Assembly (NCBI RefSeq): GCF_005222955.1
Contig: NZ_LWUA01000157.1
Location: 26,782 to 90,781, forward strand
Length of the DNA stretch: 64,000 bases
Source of the DNA: Blastococcus sp. CCUG 61487
GTDB taxonomy: Bacteria > Actinomycetota > Actinomycetes > Mycobacteriales > Geodermatophilaceae
Reading direction: 5' to 3'
The notes beneath the pieces were generated by a model. That model was not told the DNA's origin. It was given only the letters and a program-made list of their open reading frames with translations, and did no database searches. Of the stretch, positions 1 to 8,632 are shown one piece after another. Numbering within the stretch: position 1 is the first letter of the stretch; the number at the start of each line of letters is the position of its first letter. Position numbers and translations under genes: made by a program.

Positions 1-1431
1 TCCGTAGGCGCGACCAACCATCTCTGCGCCGAGCAGCGTCATGGAGTTCAAGGACGCCATCGGCAGGAGATCGCTACCGAGCGCCCGGTGCTCCGGCTTC
101 AGATAGACGCCGTGCACCGAGTTGAGATGGTGCGCCCGGGCCTTGTTGGCGGACAGCCGCGGTGTATCGGCGTTCATGTAGGTCAGCAGGAGATCGGCCG
201 GCTTCACCAGCGGCGTCCGCCACCACGGCTTTCGTACCCGGCACTTGTAGGCCTGATCGACCTCTTGCTCCTGGCCCTCGTAGATGTACGCCCACGCAGC
301 CGCAGACGGCTCGCCAGCCGGTCGGAACAACCAGACCGCTGCGCCGGCGTCTCCCAACTCAGTGAGCGCCGCGGTGGTGAGGCTGAGGCCCCGCAGGTGC
401 CGCGACCCAGGAGGCGACAACCGCAGCAGGTCTGACCTGGACAGGCCTAGCTGAGCGGCGCGCGCTGGGCTCAAGGTGAAGTACTTGTTGTTGCCCGTGA
501 CCATGCCGAGCGTGGTGTCGCCCCACGTCTCCAGCAGCGTGAAGGACTCAGTCGCCAGAAGCTCGGAATAGGCACCGAGGGTCTCGCTGGTCAGCAGGCT
601 GGCAGTCCACTTGCCGGCGGGCGGGATCGGCCGCCACAGCCGTGGCGTCGTCGTGTTCGCCAGGTCGTCGGCGTTCTTCGCCTGGTACAGCCGGAAGTGG
701 TCGGTGGGGCCGTTGGCGTAACCATCGGCCAAAACCAGGACGACCTCTTCCAGTACCCCGGGAAAGACGCGCTCGTCGAAGGCGACGAGATCGACCCGCT
801 CGAAATTCTGCAGCAGGAAGGTGCGCACCCCGGCCGCGTAGTTGACCGTCAAGAGCTCGGCCGGCAGCACCAAGCCGAGACGACCACCGGGCTTCAAGAA
901 CTGTGCCGCATGCACCGTGAAGGCGGCCCATGACGACGCCAGGCCAGTCAGGGAGACACCGCCGCGGAGCGCCGCAGCGCGTGACCGGGCCCTACTTTCG
1001 CCGGAAAAGTCCTGGTACCGGACGTAAGGCGGGTTTCCGATTACCGCGTCGTACTGCCGGCTCGGCTTGACCCCGAAGAAGTCGCCGACGGTGACGGTTG
1101 CCTCCACGCCAGCGGCTGCCAGCAGGTCCCTTGCTGCTTGAGCTGAGTCCTCGTGGAGTTCAACGCCGTCGAGGTGGGGGAGAAACGTCTGTCCGGTGTT
1201 GGTGGCCTCCAGGGCGGCCAGGCGATCGACCGCGGCTAGGAGGAACGCAGCCTCGCCGCACGAGGGCTCGAGGACCCGGTCTTCGACGGAACGAACCGCC
1301 CAGTCAGTGATGTAGCGCGCGAGCGGTTCCGGGGTGAAGAAGGCGCCCCGGGCCTTCCGGAGGGCCGCCGTATCAAGATCTGCAGAGGCCGACCGGAGTA
1401 CCACGCGTGCAGTCTTACCTATGGGGGTCAC
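1..1431 (-). CDS. N6-adenine DNA methyltransferase, 3' end beyond window
   Basis: A reading frame stays open from a GTG at 1431 down to position 1, so the C-terminus is missing; 477 codons are visible. The protein transfers a methyl group from S-adenosylmethionine to adenine in DNA. It shows an early ARGAFFTP segment (about residues 27-34), motif I as LEPSCGEAAFL (54-64) and the catalytic NPPY motif at 133-136, followed by VTGNNKYF, as in the Eco57I/TaqI-like gamma class. The remainder should be the target recognition domain. An in-frame stop lies upstream near 1464; GTG at 1404 is an alternative start. A restriction partner, if any, would lie to the left or could be the divergent gene at 1772. 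The family is sure; the specificity and system type are not. Confidence 0.88.
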   Translation of the reverse strand, partial: MTPIGKTARVVLRSASADLDTAALRKARGAFFTPEPLARYITDWAVRSVEDRVLEPSCGEAAFLLAAVDRLAALEATNTGQTFLPHLDGVELHEDSAQAARDLLAAAGVEATVTVGDFFGVKPSRQYDAVIGNPPYVRYQDFSGESRARSRAAALRGGVSLTGLASSWAAFTVHAAQFLKPGGRLGLVLPAELLTVNYAAGVRTFLLQNFERVDLVAFDERVFPGVLEEVVLVLADGYANGPTDHFRLYQAKNADDLANTTTPRLWRPIPPAGKWTASLLTSETLGAYSELLATESFTLLETWGDTTLGMVTGNNKYFTLSPARAAQLGLSRSDLLRLSPPGSRHLRGLSLTTAALTELGDAGAAVWLFRPAGEPSAAAWAYIYEGQEQEVDQAYKCRVRKPWWRTPLVKPADLLLTYMNADTPRLSANKARAHHLNSVHGVYLKPEHRALGSDLLPMASLNSMTLLGAEMVGRAYG

Positions 1432-1771
1432 ACAATCGGCGAGCGGGCAAGAATGTCCAGGTCACCGGGGTGGCGGGACAACCTCACCGACAACACGTGC
1501 GGCGAGAAGGTCTCACCTGAGCGGGACGGGTCATCGGTAGTCCCGGGCGTTCCGTAGGGAGGACCCTCCCCAGCTCTTGTCCCCGGCATGCCGTGACGGA
1601 CTGCCTGGCGCCAAGGCGCGGCTTAGCCAACTGCGCTGCGACACGCGGCGGCCTGGACCCGCATCCGAGGGGCGAAAGATCCCAAGATGACCTGGGAGGG
1701 AGGCCACCGCAAGGGACCTGCTGCGCGCGCCCGGTGGGCGTGCTCGGATCGCACGGAAGCGCCACGGTGCC
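1432..1771. other. Divergent intergenic region
   Basis: This 340-base stretch separates the methyltransferase from the divergent 287-residue gene and must hold both promoters. Short frames on both strands lack family features or ribosome binding sites. I see no strong inverted repeat or consensus promoter. Confidence 0.5.
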
Positions 1772-2635
1772 ATGACTGTCGGTACCCCGTGTCAGCCTGT
1801 TGAGATGATGCTGAAACTCTTGGGCCAGCTCCGCGAGGTGGATTCAACGGAGGGCGAGGGCAAGACGTCACGGCACTCGGGCCGGCTCCTGCGTCAGGTC
1901 GAAATCAGCTTCCGCGTCGGCGACGCAGTGACCGAGCAGGTCACAGACGAGCTGAACGCCGCTCGTGAAGAGAGCGCCGCGTTAGAGGGCGACGACGGCA
2001 CCCGATGGGTAGTCGGCTTGCACAGTCACTCCAACGTCAACGGCGGGACCTGGCGGATCACGGCTGCGCTGCGCGAGGTCGAGGAGGTGCGCGCGGAGCG
2101 CCTGGAGTTCCTCGGACTCGTGCTGTCGCCGTCGCACTACGACGAGCGCGAGGCATCCGGCAACGACGTACTAATGATCGTCGCAGAGGTCGCGCCGAGC
2201 CTCGAGGACAGCGAGGCGCTCGAGCGCCACATCACTGAGCAGAGGCTGCGGAACGACGGCGAGACCGCCCACTACTTCGGTCTCCGGCGGGTCGGGGTAC
2301 AGGACGAGCCACTCCAGGTGCGATTCGGCCGATGCCTGTGGCAGAAGAGCGAGGGCGGAGCGCGTCGGCACCTGCTCGTCTTCGTCGCCGCCGATGGTGA
2401 CGACGACGTGCAGGCCCGCCGCAAATTCGTCGGCTTCGACGAGCCCCGCAGCAGCAACGCAGCGCGCTTAGCGCTGCAGGGCCGTGAGGTCACCGAGGCC
2501 ATCATCGAGGAGATCGCGCTCGCAGAGCTTCTGACGCCAGAAGCACTGGACCGCATCCGGCGGCGAGGCGAGACGGCATGGGATAGGCGCTTCCGCGACC
2601 TCAACGAGACAAGCGATCTCTCCCTGTTCTACTAA
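1772..2635 (+). CDS. Unrecognised 287-residue protein of the element
   Basis: I do not recognise this family. The protein has no signal peptide or membrane segment, is rich in Glu and Arg, and has a central stretch of alternating hydrophobic residues (FLGLVLSP, VLMIVAEVAP, HLLVFVAA) suggesting a mixed alpha/beta core. The C-terminal third looks helical (ALQGREVTEAIIEEIALAEL). It is divergent from the methyltransferase and convergent with the HIT-membrane gene, 25 bases apart. Its place between a methylase and a TIR gene suggests a defence-island cargo gene, perhaps a methylase partner, but no nuclease motif is evident. ATG codons at 1805 and 1808 are alternative starts; none has a clear ribosome binding site. 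Confidence 0.7.
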   Translation: MTVGTPCQPVEMMLKLLGQLREVDSTEGEGKTSRHSGRLLRQVEISFRVGDAVTEQVTDELNAAREESAALEGDDGTRWVVGLHSHSNVNGGTWRITAALREVEEVRAERLEFLGLVLSPSHYDEREASGNDVLMIVAEVAPSLEDSEALERHITEQRLRNDGETAHYFGLRRVGVQDEPLQVRFGRCLWQKSEGGARRHLLVFVAADGDDDVQARRKFVGFDEPRSSNAARLALQGREVTEAIIEEIALAELLTPEALDRIRRRGETAWDRRFRDLNETSDLSLFY

Positions 2636-2660
2636 TCGCGACGAACTTCTCTGCCGAGCG

Positions 2661-3602
2661 CTACGGCTGCTGGCTGGGCATGTTTCCGGGCGCTTCCGAA
2701 CCCGCAGGCTTTTCCGCCGGGCCCGTCAATAGTGCGATGACCAAGAGCGCGCCTCCGACGACCGCGAGCGGACCATAGAACAGCCAGACAGACCAATTGC
2801 GGAAGTGATTCGGCCACCACCAGCGAGGGGGGCGAGCCTGAGTCGCTAAGCCCTTCATCGACAACGGAACAACCGAGTTGTCGTCGGCAACCGAGTCGTA
2901 GACATCTCTGGCCCGACGCTCGGCGTTGAGATACCGGGCATCAAGGGCTCCGAATGCTATAAGTGTCAGAATGCCGAGCGCGATGAATGGCCAACTTTCG
3001 CGCACTAGGGCTACTCCGAATGCTGCGCCGGCGAGCGTAACCGACCAACCCTTCGCCGCGGCCGACGACCCCGCCATCCGCCCAATGGCTCCCGAGATCA
3101 GGTCAAGATGCTTTCGTCGATCTTCTCGATCCTGCTCGCTGGCCATGTCATATCCGGCAAGCTTGGACGTCGCCACAGCGGCTTCAAGGCTGGACCGCAT
3201 CGCATCCAAGTCTGCTGTTGACCACGTGGGGTTCGGCGACGGCCAAAAGTCCTCCACGGCGTCGCTCGCCCATCGAGGCACGACGTGGACGTGCAGGTGG
3301 TTGACCGTCTGAGTGGCAGCCCGGCCGTTCGACTGGATCACGTTGAGACCCTCGGGCCGCATGGCGTCGCGCGCCGCGGCAGCAACGCGCAACACCTCCG
3401 AGGCGAGATTTCGGGCTGTTCCCTGCGATAGAGCCCATATGTCGACCGTGTGATCGTCTGGCACCACCAAGACGTGCCCCCGCGTTGCCGGTTCGTCCGG
3501 CAGGAACACAGTGACACCGAGTCGCCGGGAGACGATGCGAGCCGGCGCGTCCCCCGCGATGATGTCGCAGAAGGCGCAGTCCGGGTCGCGTATGGGATTC
3601 AT
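2661..3602 (-). CDS. HIT-domain protein fused to a membrane domain (putative effector partner of TIR gene)
   Basis: The 313-residue protein has two parts. Residues 1-145 are a histidine-triad (HIT) nucleotide-binding domain: a CAFC pair (C9, C12) and an intact HLHVHVV triad (H102, H104, H106), so it should bind, and perhaps hydrolyse or transfer, a nucleoside phosphate. Residues 155-313 form a membrane module: a charged helix, hydrophobic segments near 186-201 and 206-221, a LDARYLNAERRARDVYD motif (220-236), and a third hydrophobic segment near 274-293. The LD-YL-ER-R-YD pattern recalls two-helix membrane domains (SLATT or RipA-like) seen in nucleotide-linked conflict systems; this is from memory. 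The ATG at 3602 shares one base with the TIR stop (TGATG), so the two are translationally coupled. I infer a sensor-effector that responds to a TIR-made nucleotide. An upstream in-frame start at 3632 is less likely. Confidence 0.82.
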   Translation of the reverse strand: MNPIRDPDCAFCDIIAGDAPARIVSRRLGVTVFLPDEPATRGHVLVVPDDHTVDIWALSQGTARNLASEVLRVAAAARDAMRPEGLNVIQSNGRAATQTVNHLHVHVVPRWASDAVEDFWPSPNPTWSTADLDAMRSSLEAAVATSKLAGYDMASEQDREDRRKHLDLISGAIGRMAGSSAAAKGWSVTLAGAAFGVALVRESWPFIALGILTLIAFGALDARYLNAERRARDVYDSVADDNSVVPLSMKGLATQARPPRWWWPNHFRNWSVWLFYGPLAVVGGALLVIALLTGPAEKPAGSEAPGNMPSQQP

Positions 3603-4090
3603 CAGGCGCGCTTGACGGCGCCGTTCACCCAAGACTCGAAACTGTCCCGGATGGTGGCGTACACAGCCTTACTGTCGGTGCCGCTGGGATTGTGGAGGGT
3701 GACGTGGCGGCTGAGCGCCATGCCATCAGCGTCGAAAACCTTATCGAAAGGGTTCTCGCCGTAGGAACCCTTGTTGCCGTTCAGGTCAAGCATTCCGTGG
3801 ACACGGATGCCAACGAGACGCCTCCTGTCCTGCCACGCCTTCTCGATCTCATACCTGACCCACTTGCGGGAGGCCGTCTCGCCGCCGACCAGCACGACGA
3901 CGGCGTCCTTGCCGGCCATCTCATTCGCGATCCAGTTCTTGACCGCCTGATCGCCGCCCGCCTTGATCGTTTCCCAACGCTGGGCGCTGACCTCCTCGCG
4001 ATCCTCCTCGATGGCGCCGATGTTTCGGATGCGCTGACACCGGGTCACGTCACCGTCGTAGTGGAAGCTCAGAAAGACCTTCTTGGCCAT
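3602..4090 (-). CDS. TIR-like (ThsB-type) domain protein
   Basis: This 162-residue protein is a single TIR-like domain of the ThsB/MTH538 (DUF1863) kind. It opens with the first strand VFLSFHYDGD (5-14), followed by RCQRIRN and the helical region QAVKNWIANEM. A VVVLVGGETASRKWVRYEIEKA block (64-85) places the probable catalytic glutamate at E81. Such proteins cleave NAD+ and make an ADP-ribose-derived signal in Thoeris anti-phage systems. ATG 4090 is chosen because AGGAG lies eight bases upstream and the domain begins at once; the frame extends to 4192 without domain content. It is immediately upstream of, and coupled to, the HIT-membrane gene. The canonical Thoeris partner ThsA (SIR2-SLOG or macro domain) is absent. 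Confidence 0.88.
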   Translation of the reverse strand: MAKKVFLSFHYDGDVTRCQRIRNIGAIEEDREEVSAQRWETIKAGGDQAVKNWIANEMAGKDAVVVLVGGETASRKWVRYEIEKAWQDRRRLVGIRVHGMLDLNGNKGSYGENPFDKVFDADGMALSRHVTLHNPSGTDSKAVYATIRDSFESWVNGAVKRA

Positions 4091-4273
4091 GTAGCACGCT
4101 CCTGCCCGTTGACTCCCTGCCGCCTTCTCCCGGATGCTCCCATGGACCGCCGACAGTCTGGGCGGAGTGCCCCGACCGCTCATCGGCATCAAGGCGTCCG
4201 GTAGGCCGATCTTCCAGCGGATCAGTCCGCGGCCTGCGGCTAGTGCCGTGCGACCGCGTCGGAATCTGGGCGG

Positions 4274-4906
4274 TCAAATCAGAGGCTGCCCCTTGGAGTT
4301 CTTAGAGCGCCGCTCACCGGTCGCAGGGTGGTACCCCCACAGCCAGATCATCACCGGCTCCGGGAGCTTGAACAGGACCTTGTTGAGGATGTGCTCCGCC
4401 TTCGGCGGCAGCTGGCGTGCGAGCCACTGGACCGGGCGACTATGCACCGGGATCCATGACGAGTCGAAGAGTTCGTCAGTGGTCGCCCGCCACTGGTAGG
4501 TCCGGCCCCGCACGTCGGTGATCTGCAGCGTGACCGGCAGGTCCACGGTGCCACCGTTCGCCTCCATCAGGTCGAGCGAGACGGGGTCGACGTGCTCACG
4601 ACCCGGACCCAGGTACGGCCAGTGGGGATGTCCAATCCACTCCGGCTCCAGCACGTGGACGTTCCTCACCGGCCAGTCGCTGCTGTTCTTGACGGTGAGG
4701 TAGCCGCCGGTTAGCGCCCTGGTGTTTCCCAAGCCACCACGTGACTCCCAGATCGGCGTGATGCTTGCGGTCACGAGCCGGGCCTGACGCTGCTGCTCTC
4801 GGCGCTCGATGATGCGCGCGACCCATAGGCCGCTGATCACACCGGCGAGCAGACCGCTGACGATCCCCACGACGAGGTTGGGCAGCTGGTCCTGCAAGAA
4901 TTCCAC
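4274..4906 (-). CDS. Single-pass membrane protein of unknown function
   Basis: From GTG 4906 the product is 210 residues. An N-terminal hydrophobic helix (about residues 8-27, LVVGIVSGLLAGVISGLWVA) is followed by a basic stretch ERREQQRQAR, giving an inner-membrane anchor. The remainder is a beta-rich soluble domain (YLTVKNSSDWPVRNVHVLEP, LPVTLQITD) that looks like an immunoglobulin-type sandwich. I do not recognise the family. The open frame reaches 5359, but that upstream part has out-of-frame composition; GTG 4975 is an alternative start. It lies 183 bases upstream of the TIR gene on the same strand, so it could belong to the same cargo module. Confidence 0.65.
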   Translation of the reverse strand: MEFLQDQLPNLVVGIVSGLLAGVISGLWVARIIERREQQRQARLVTASITPIWESRGGLGNTRALTGGYLTVKNSSDWPVRNVHVLEPEWIGHPHWPYLGPGREHVDPVSLDLMEANGGTVDLPVTLQITDVRGRTYQWRATTDELFDSSWIPVHSRPVQWLARQLPPKAEHILNKVLFKLPEPVMIWLWGYHPATGERRSKNSKGQPLI

Positions 4907-5430
4907 GGGATTGAGAATGCCTGTAGGTGCCGGTGACTTCTGACCGACAAGCCGGTTTGCAGACGCGCTGGTCACTGAAGTGCAAGCCGAACCCCAGTCG
5001 GGAACGCCGCAGGACAGAGCGAGCGCCCCTCGGCCGCCGTCCCGTACGACCCGCCCGGCGAGCCTTCCCGCACGGGCAGGACAACCGGGACACCCTGTCG
5101 GCCGCCCACAGTCCCGTCCGGTGGGGGCGCTCAGCGCCCACGACAGCGCGTCACAGGAGGTTGATGACGCGAGCCTGCGCAGCGCGGAAGTTATCGGGGT
5201 CGACACCGCTCGCTGAGACGAACGACGCACAGGGCTTCGCAACCGACAATTGCCGCAAATAATCAACGAATGTGACCACCGCGTAGACTTTTCGCCCGCC
5301 ATTATGGTCTTCTGCGGGCTAGCCAGGTCCTCGCCAAGAAACGGCACGCATGCTACCAATAGAGGTAGGTCGGGCCCTGCTTCGCGGGGCCCATCGCCGT
5401 TTCTAGGGGTGACCTGTTGGTCATTGTTGG
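4907..5430. other. Divergent intergenic region before the relaxase; possible oriT or terminator hairpin
   Basis: No gene is evident in this 524-base stretch. It contains an inverted repeat at 5372-5392 (GGGCCC, nine-base spacer, GGGCCC) shortly before the relaxase start. MobF relaxases usually nick an oriT near their own gene, and such sites carry inverted repeats. The same hairpin followed by GTTTCT could equally be a terminator. No nick-site consensus is recognised, so the oriT reading is a guess. Confidence 0.3.
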
Positions 5431-8244
5431 GTGGCGCTGGAAATGCACGGTGGAATGAAGGTATACGCCGGATCGGCGGCGGCCGCCCGGGCGTACCTGG
5501 AGGCCGACCGCGGCCGGGCCGATGACTACTACCTGACCGAGGGGACCGGGCTGGCCCGCCGCTTCGTGGCCCGGGACGGACGGGTGGCCGAGCAGGCGCC
5601 GCTCACGGGGGACGCCTACGAAGCCTGGGTGGCCGGCCGCGACCCGGACACCGGCGACCCGCGGGGGCGGCTGCGCACCGACGCCCACGCGGTGCGCTTC
5701 GTCGAGGTGGTGGTCAACGGCCCGAAGTCCTGGTCGCTGGCCGCCGCGATGCATGAGGACGTCGCGGTCGCCTACGACGCCGCGCAGGACCGCGCCGCCG
5801 CCCAGATCATCAGCTGGCTCGCCGCCCACGCGACCACCCGGGTCGGCCCGCGCGGCGGCCAGGTCCAGGTGCCGGTGGAGATCCTGGAGGCGGTGACGGT
5901 GCGGCACTACACCTCCCGCGCCGGAGACCCGCACCGGCATCTGCACCTGCAGATCGGTGCCCGGGTGTTCGCCGCCGAACGATGGCGCGGGCTGCACACC
6001 GTCGGCGTGCGCGACTTCCTCGCCGCCATCAACGGAATCGGGCATGCCGCGGTCGCCTGCGATCCGCAGTTCCGGGCAACACTCGCCGCGCACGGCTACA
6101 CCCTGGATGGGACTGGAGAAATACTGGAGCTTGGCGCCTACGTCGGTCCGTTCAGCGCAAGGGCGGCGCAGATCGGTCGCAACCTAGACCGCTACGAACG
6201 CGACTGGATGGCGGCGCACCCCGGAGAACAGCCCGGTCCGGCGCTGCGGCGGGCCTGGGACGCCCGCGCCTGGGCCGAAGGGCGCCCGGACAAGGTCATC
6301 CCCCGCTCCGGGGCCGACCTCGTGGCGCGGTGGCGAGCCGAGCTGGGGTCACTGGGCTATCGCGATCCGGCCCACCCCGTCTCGCTGGCGTCGACTCCGG
6401 TAGGCGCGCTCGACCGCGAGGTTGCCGTCGACACCGTGCTGACCCGGCTGGCCGCCGGCCGTTCGGCCTGGAACGCGGCCGACGTGCGCGGCGAGGTTGA
6501 GCGGCTGGTCGCCGCGGTGGGCATCATCGCCGACACGGCGGTGCGCCTGGAGTTGGCCGAGGACCTCGCCGCCCGTGCTCTGGACCGGTGCGTTCCCCTG
6601 GTGGATCGGGAGGGAGTGCCGGAACACGTCCGGTCCTGGACCTCGCGGCCGGTGCTCGACGTGGAGGCCGACCTGCGTACCCGGTTCGCCGCCCGCGCCG
6701 GTCGGCCACCGCTGGGTGCACCGCGGCCGGCGCCGCTGCCGGCCGGCGTTGTCCGGGGCCTGGACGCCGGTCAGGCCGCCGTGGTCGCCGTCCTGACCGG
6801 CGACCGGCGGTTGATGGTCGTGGAGGGCGCGGCCGGGGCGGGCAAGACCACCACGCTGGCCGCTGCCCGTGAGCTGCTGCAGCGGCAGGGGCGGCGACTG
6901 GTGGTTGTCACCCCGACGCTGAAGGCCGCCAAAGTCGCGCGTACCGACGTCGGCGTGCCCGCCAAATCGGCCGCGTCTCTCGTCTTCGCGCACGGCTGGC
7001 GCTGGACGGAGCACGGCGAGTGGACCCGACTCGTCGTCGGCGAGGTCGACCCGGTCACCGGCCGCATCCACACCGGGCCGGCGGAGGGGAGCCGGCTGCG
7101 GCCCGACGATCTGCTGATTGTCGACGAGGCCGGCATGCTCGACCAGGACACCGCCCGCGCTCTGCTCACCGTGGCCGACGAGGCCGGGGCGCGGCTCGCG
7201 CTGCTGGGCGACCGCCACCAGCTCGCGGCGGTCGGCCGCGGTGGCGTCCTGGACCTGGCCGCCGCTCAGGTCGATCCGGCCGCCTGCCTGACATTGGAGT
7301 CGGTGCACCGCTTCACCCGCACCGACAGCACCGGCCGGTCGGTTCCGGACGGTGAGTACGCCGAGCTGACGTTGGCGATGCGCCGGGGTGACACCCCCGG
7401 TGTGGTGTTCGACGCCCTCTTCGCCCGCGGCCGGATCCGCCTGCACTCCGACCACGCAGCGTTGCAGGACGCCCTGGCCGCGGCCGCCGCCCACGACGCC
7501 CAGGCGGCCGACGTCGCAGTGGTGGCGGACACCCGCGAGCAGGTCGACGAGCTCAACGCCGCCATCCGCAATCGGCTGGTCGCCGACGGCCGCGTCGACG
7601 ACGTCCGGGTTGTGACCACGCGGGCGGGCCAGCGGATCGGCGCCGGCGACAGGATCGCCACCCGGCGCAACGACCGTGACCTGGAGGTCGCCAACCGGGA
7701 CACGTGGACCGTCACCGCGGTGGGCCGGCGCGGTGGACTGCTGGTCACCGCCGGCACGGCCACCGGGGACGTCTCCCGGGGCGATGTCACCCCGGCCGGC
7801 ACACGGGTCCGGGTGCTGCCCGCCGACTACGTCACCCAGCACGTGGAGCTGGCCTACGCCAGCACCGCGTACGGCGTGCAGGGTGACACCGTTCCCGCGG
7901 CGCACGTGGTGATCGGTGACCAGACCGGCGCGGCCTCGGCCTACGTCGGCATGACCCGCGGACGGTTGTCCAACACCGCGCACCTCGTCGCGGCCGACGT
8001 GGCTGAGGCCCGGGCCCAGTGGATCGCCGTCTTCGGCCGCGACCGGGCCGACCTCGGCCCCGGGCACGCCGCCGGGCTGGCCGCTCGAGAGGCCGCCCGC
8101 GACCGCCAGGACCGGTCGCGCTACCGGACGGCAGCCGCTCGGCCGCGGCCGGTCGCGCCGGTACCGAGCGTCCCCCGGCCCGAGGCAGAGCGGCGGGCAC
8201 CATCCCTCGCCCGTGGAGGCGCAGCGCCGGGCATTGGTCGATGA
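5431..8244 (+). CDS. MobF/TrwC-type conjugative relaxase-helicase
   Basis: This 937-residue protein nicks and unwinds DNA for conjugative transfer. The N-terminal TrwC relaxase domain (about 1-300) has tandem tyrosines at 33-34 (DDYYL), where the nicking tyrosine lies, and the metal-binding triad H168, H170, H172 in HRHLHLQIG. The C-terminal half is a RecD/TraI-like superfamily 1 helicase: Walker A GAAGAGKTT near 468-476, Walker B LLIVDEAGML near 560, and the terminal YASTAYGVQGDT and VGMTRGR segments. GTG 5431 is the longest start; ATG 5443 or 5455 (both leading into MKVYAGS) are good alternatives. It is followed by excisionase and integrase genes on the same strand, so the whole is an integrative conjugative or mobilisable element. 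A 722-residue frame on the other strand is a shadow. Confidence 0.93.
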   Translation: MALEMHGGMKVYAGSAAAARAYLEADRGRADDYYLTEGTGLARRFVARDGRVAEQAPLTGDAYEAWVAGRDPDTGDPRGRLRTDAHAVRFVEVVVNGPKSWSLAAAMHEDVAVAYDAAQDRAAAQIISWLAAHATTRVGPRGGQVQVPVEILEAVTVRHYTSRAGDPHRHLHLQIGARVFAAERWRGLHTVGVRDFLAAINGIGHAAVACDPQFRATLAAHGYTLDGTGEILELGAYVGPFSARAAQIGRNLDRYERDWMAAHPGEQPGPALRRAWDARAWAEGRPDKVIPRSGADLVARWRAELGSLGYRDPAHPVSLASTPVGALDREVAVDTVLTRLAAGRSAWNAADVRGEVERLVAAVGIIADTAVRLELAEDLAARALDRCVPLVDREGVPEHVRSWTSRPVLDVEADLRTRFAARAGRPPLGAPRPAPLPAGVVRGLDAGQAAVVAVLTGDRRLMVVEGAAGAGKTTTLAAARELLQRQGRRLVVVTPTLKAAKVARTDVGVPAKSAASLVFAHGWRWTEHGEWTRLVVGEVDPVTGRIHTGPAEGSRLRPDDLLIVDEAGMLDQDTARALLTVADEAGARLALLGDRHQLAAVGRGGVLDLAAAQVDPAACLTLESVHRFTRTDSTGRSVPDGEYAELTLAMRRGDTPGVVFDALFARGRIRLHSDHAALQDALAAAAAHDAQAADVAVVADTREQVDELNAAIRNRLVADGRVDDVRVVTTRAGQRIGAGDRIATRRNDRDLEVANRDTWTVTAVGRRGGLLVTAGTATGDVSRGDVTPAGTRVRVLPADYVTQHVELAYASTAYGVQGDTVPAAHVVIGDQTGAASAYVGMTRGRLSNTAHLVAADVAEARAQWIAVFGRDRADLGPGHAAGLAAREAARDRQDRSRYRTAAARPRPVAPVPSVPRPEAERRAPSLARGGAAPGIGR

Positions 8245-8407
8245 GCAGGGCCGCTTCCACCGGGCCGGCCGCGGGCCCGGACACCAGCAACAGGAGGAGA
8301 ACTGGAGAATTTCGGGAGCCATCGGTGGTCGGCTGTCACCAATCGCGCCCGAATGGCGCCTTCTCCCGTGACGGAGCACAGCCCACCCGAGCCGATCGGA
8401 GCCAGCC

Positions 8408-8632
8408 ATGTCCGACGATCCCGCCCGCCGCGAGCCCGAACTGCTCACCATCACCGAGGCCGCCGAGCTGCTCCGCGCTCCGGTGGCCACGCTCCGGTAC
8501 TGGCGCCACCTGGGCACCGGTCCGCGCAGCTTCCGCCTCGGCCGCCGCGTCCTCTACCGCTCCGATGACCTGCACAGCTGGATAGAGACCCGGCATGGCG
8601 AGGCCGTCCCCGGCCCGGGAAACCGGCCATGA
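8408..8632 (+). CDS. Excisionase-like helix-turn-helix protein
   Basis: The 74-residue protein is an AlpA/MerR-type helix-turn-helix: LLTITEAAELLRAPVATLRY followed by a GPRSFRLGRRVLYRSDDLHSWI wing. These small proteins bind near att sites and direct the integrase towards excision. A GGAG lies eight bases before the ATG. It sits between the relaxase and the integrase on the same strand, the usual position for xis in actinobacterial integrative elements. It could also regulate the element's own promoter. Confidence 0.85.
   Translation: MSDDPARREPELLTITEAAELLRAPVATLRYWRHLGTGPRSFRLGRRVLYRSDDLHSWIETRHGEAVPGPGNRP

Noticed and set aside
6349..8517. 722-residue frame antisense to the relaxase
   Set aside because: It is a compositional shadow of the G+C-rich relaxase gene, which has clear family motifs on the other strand.
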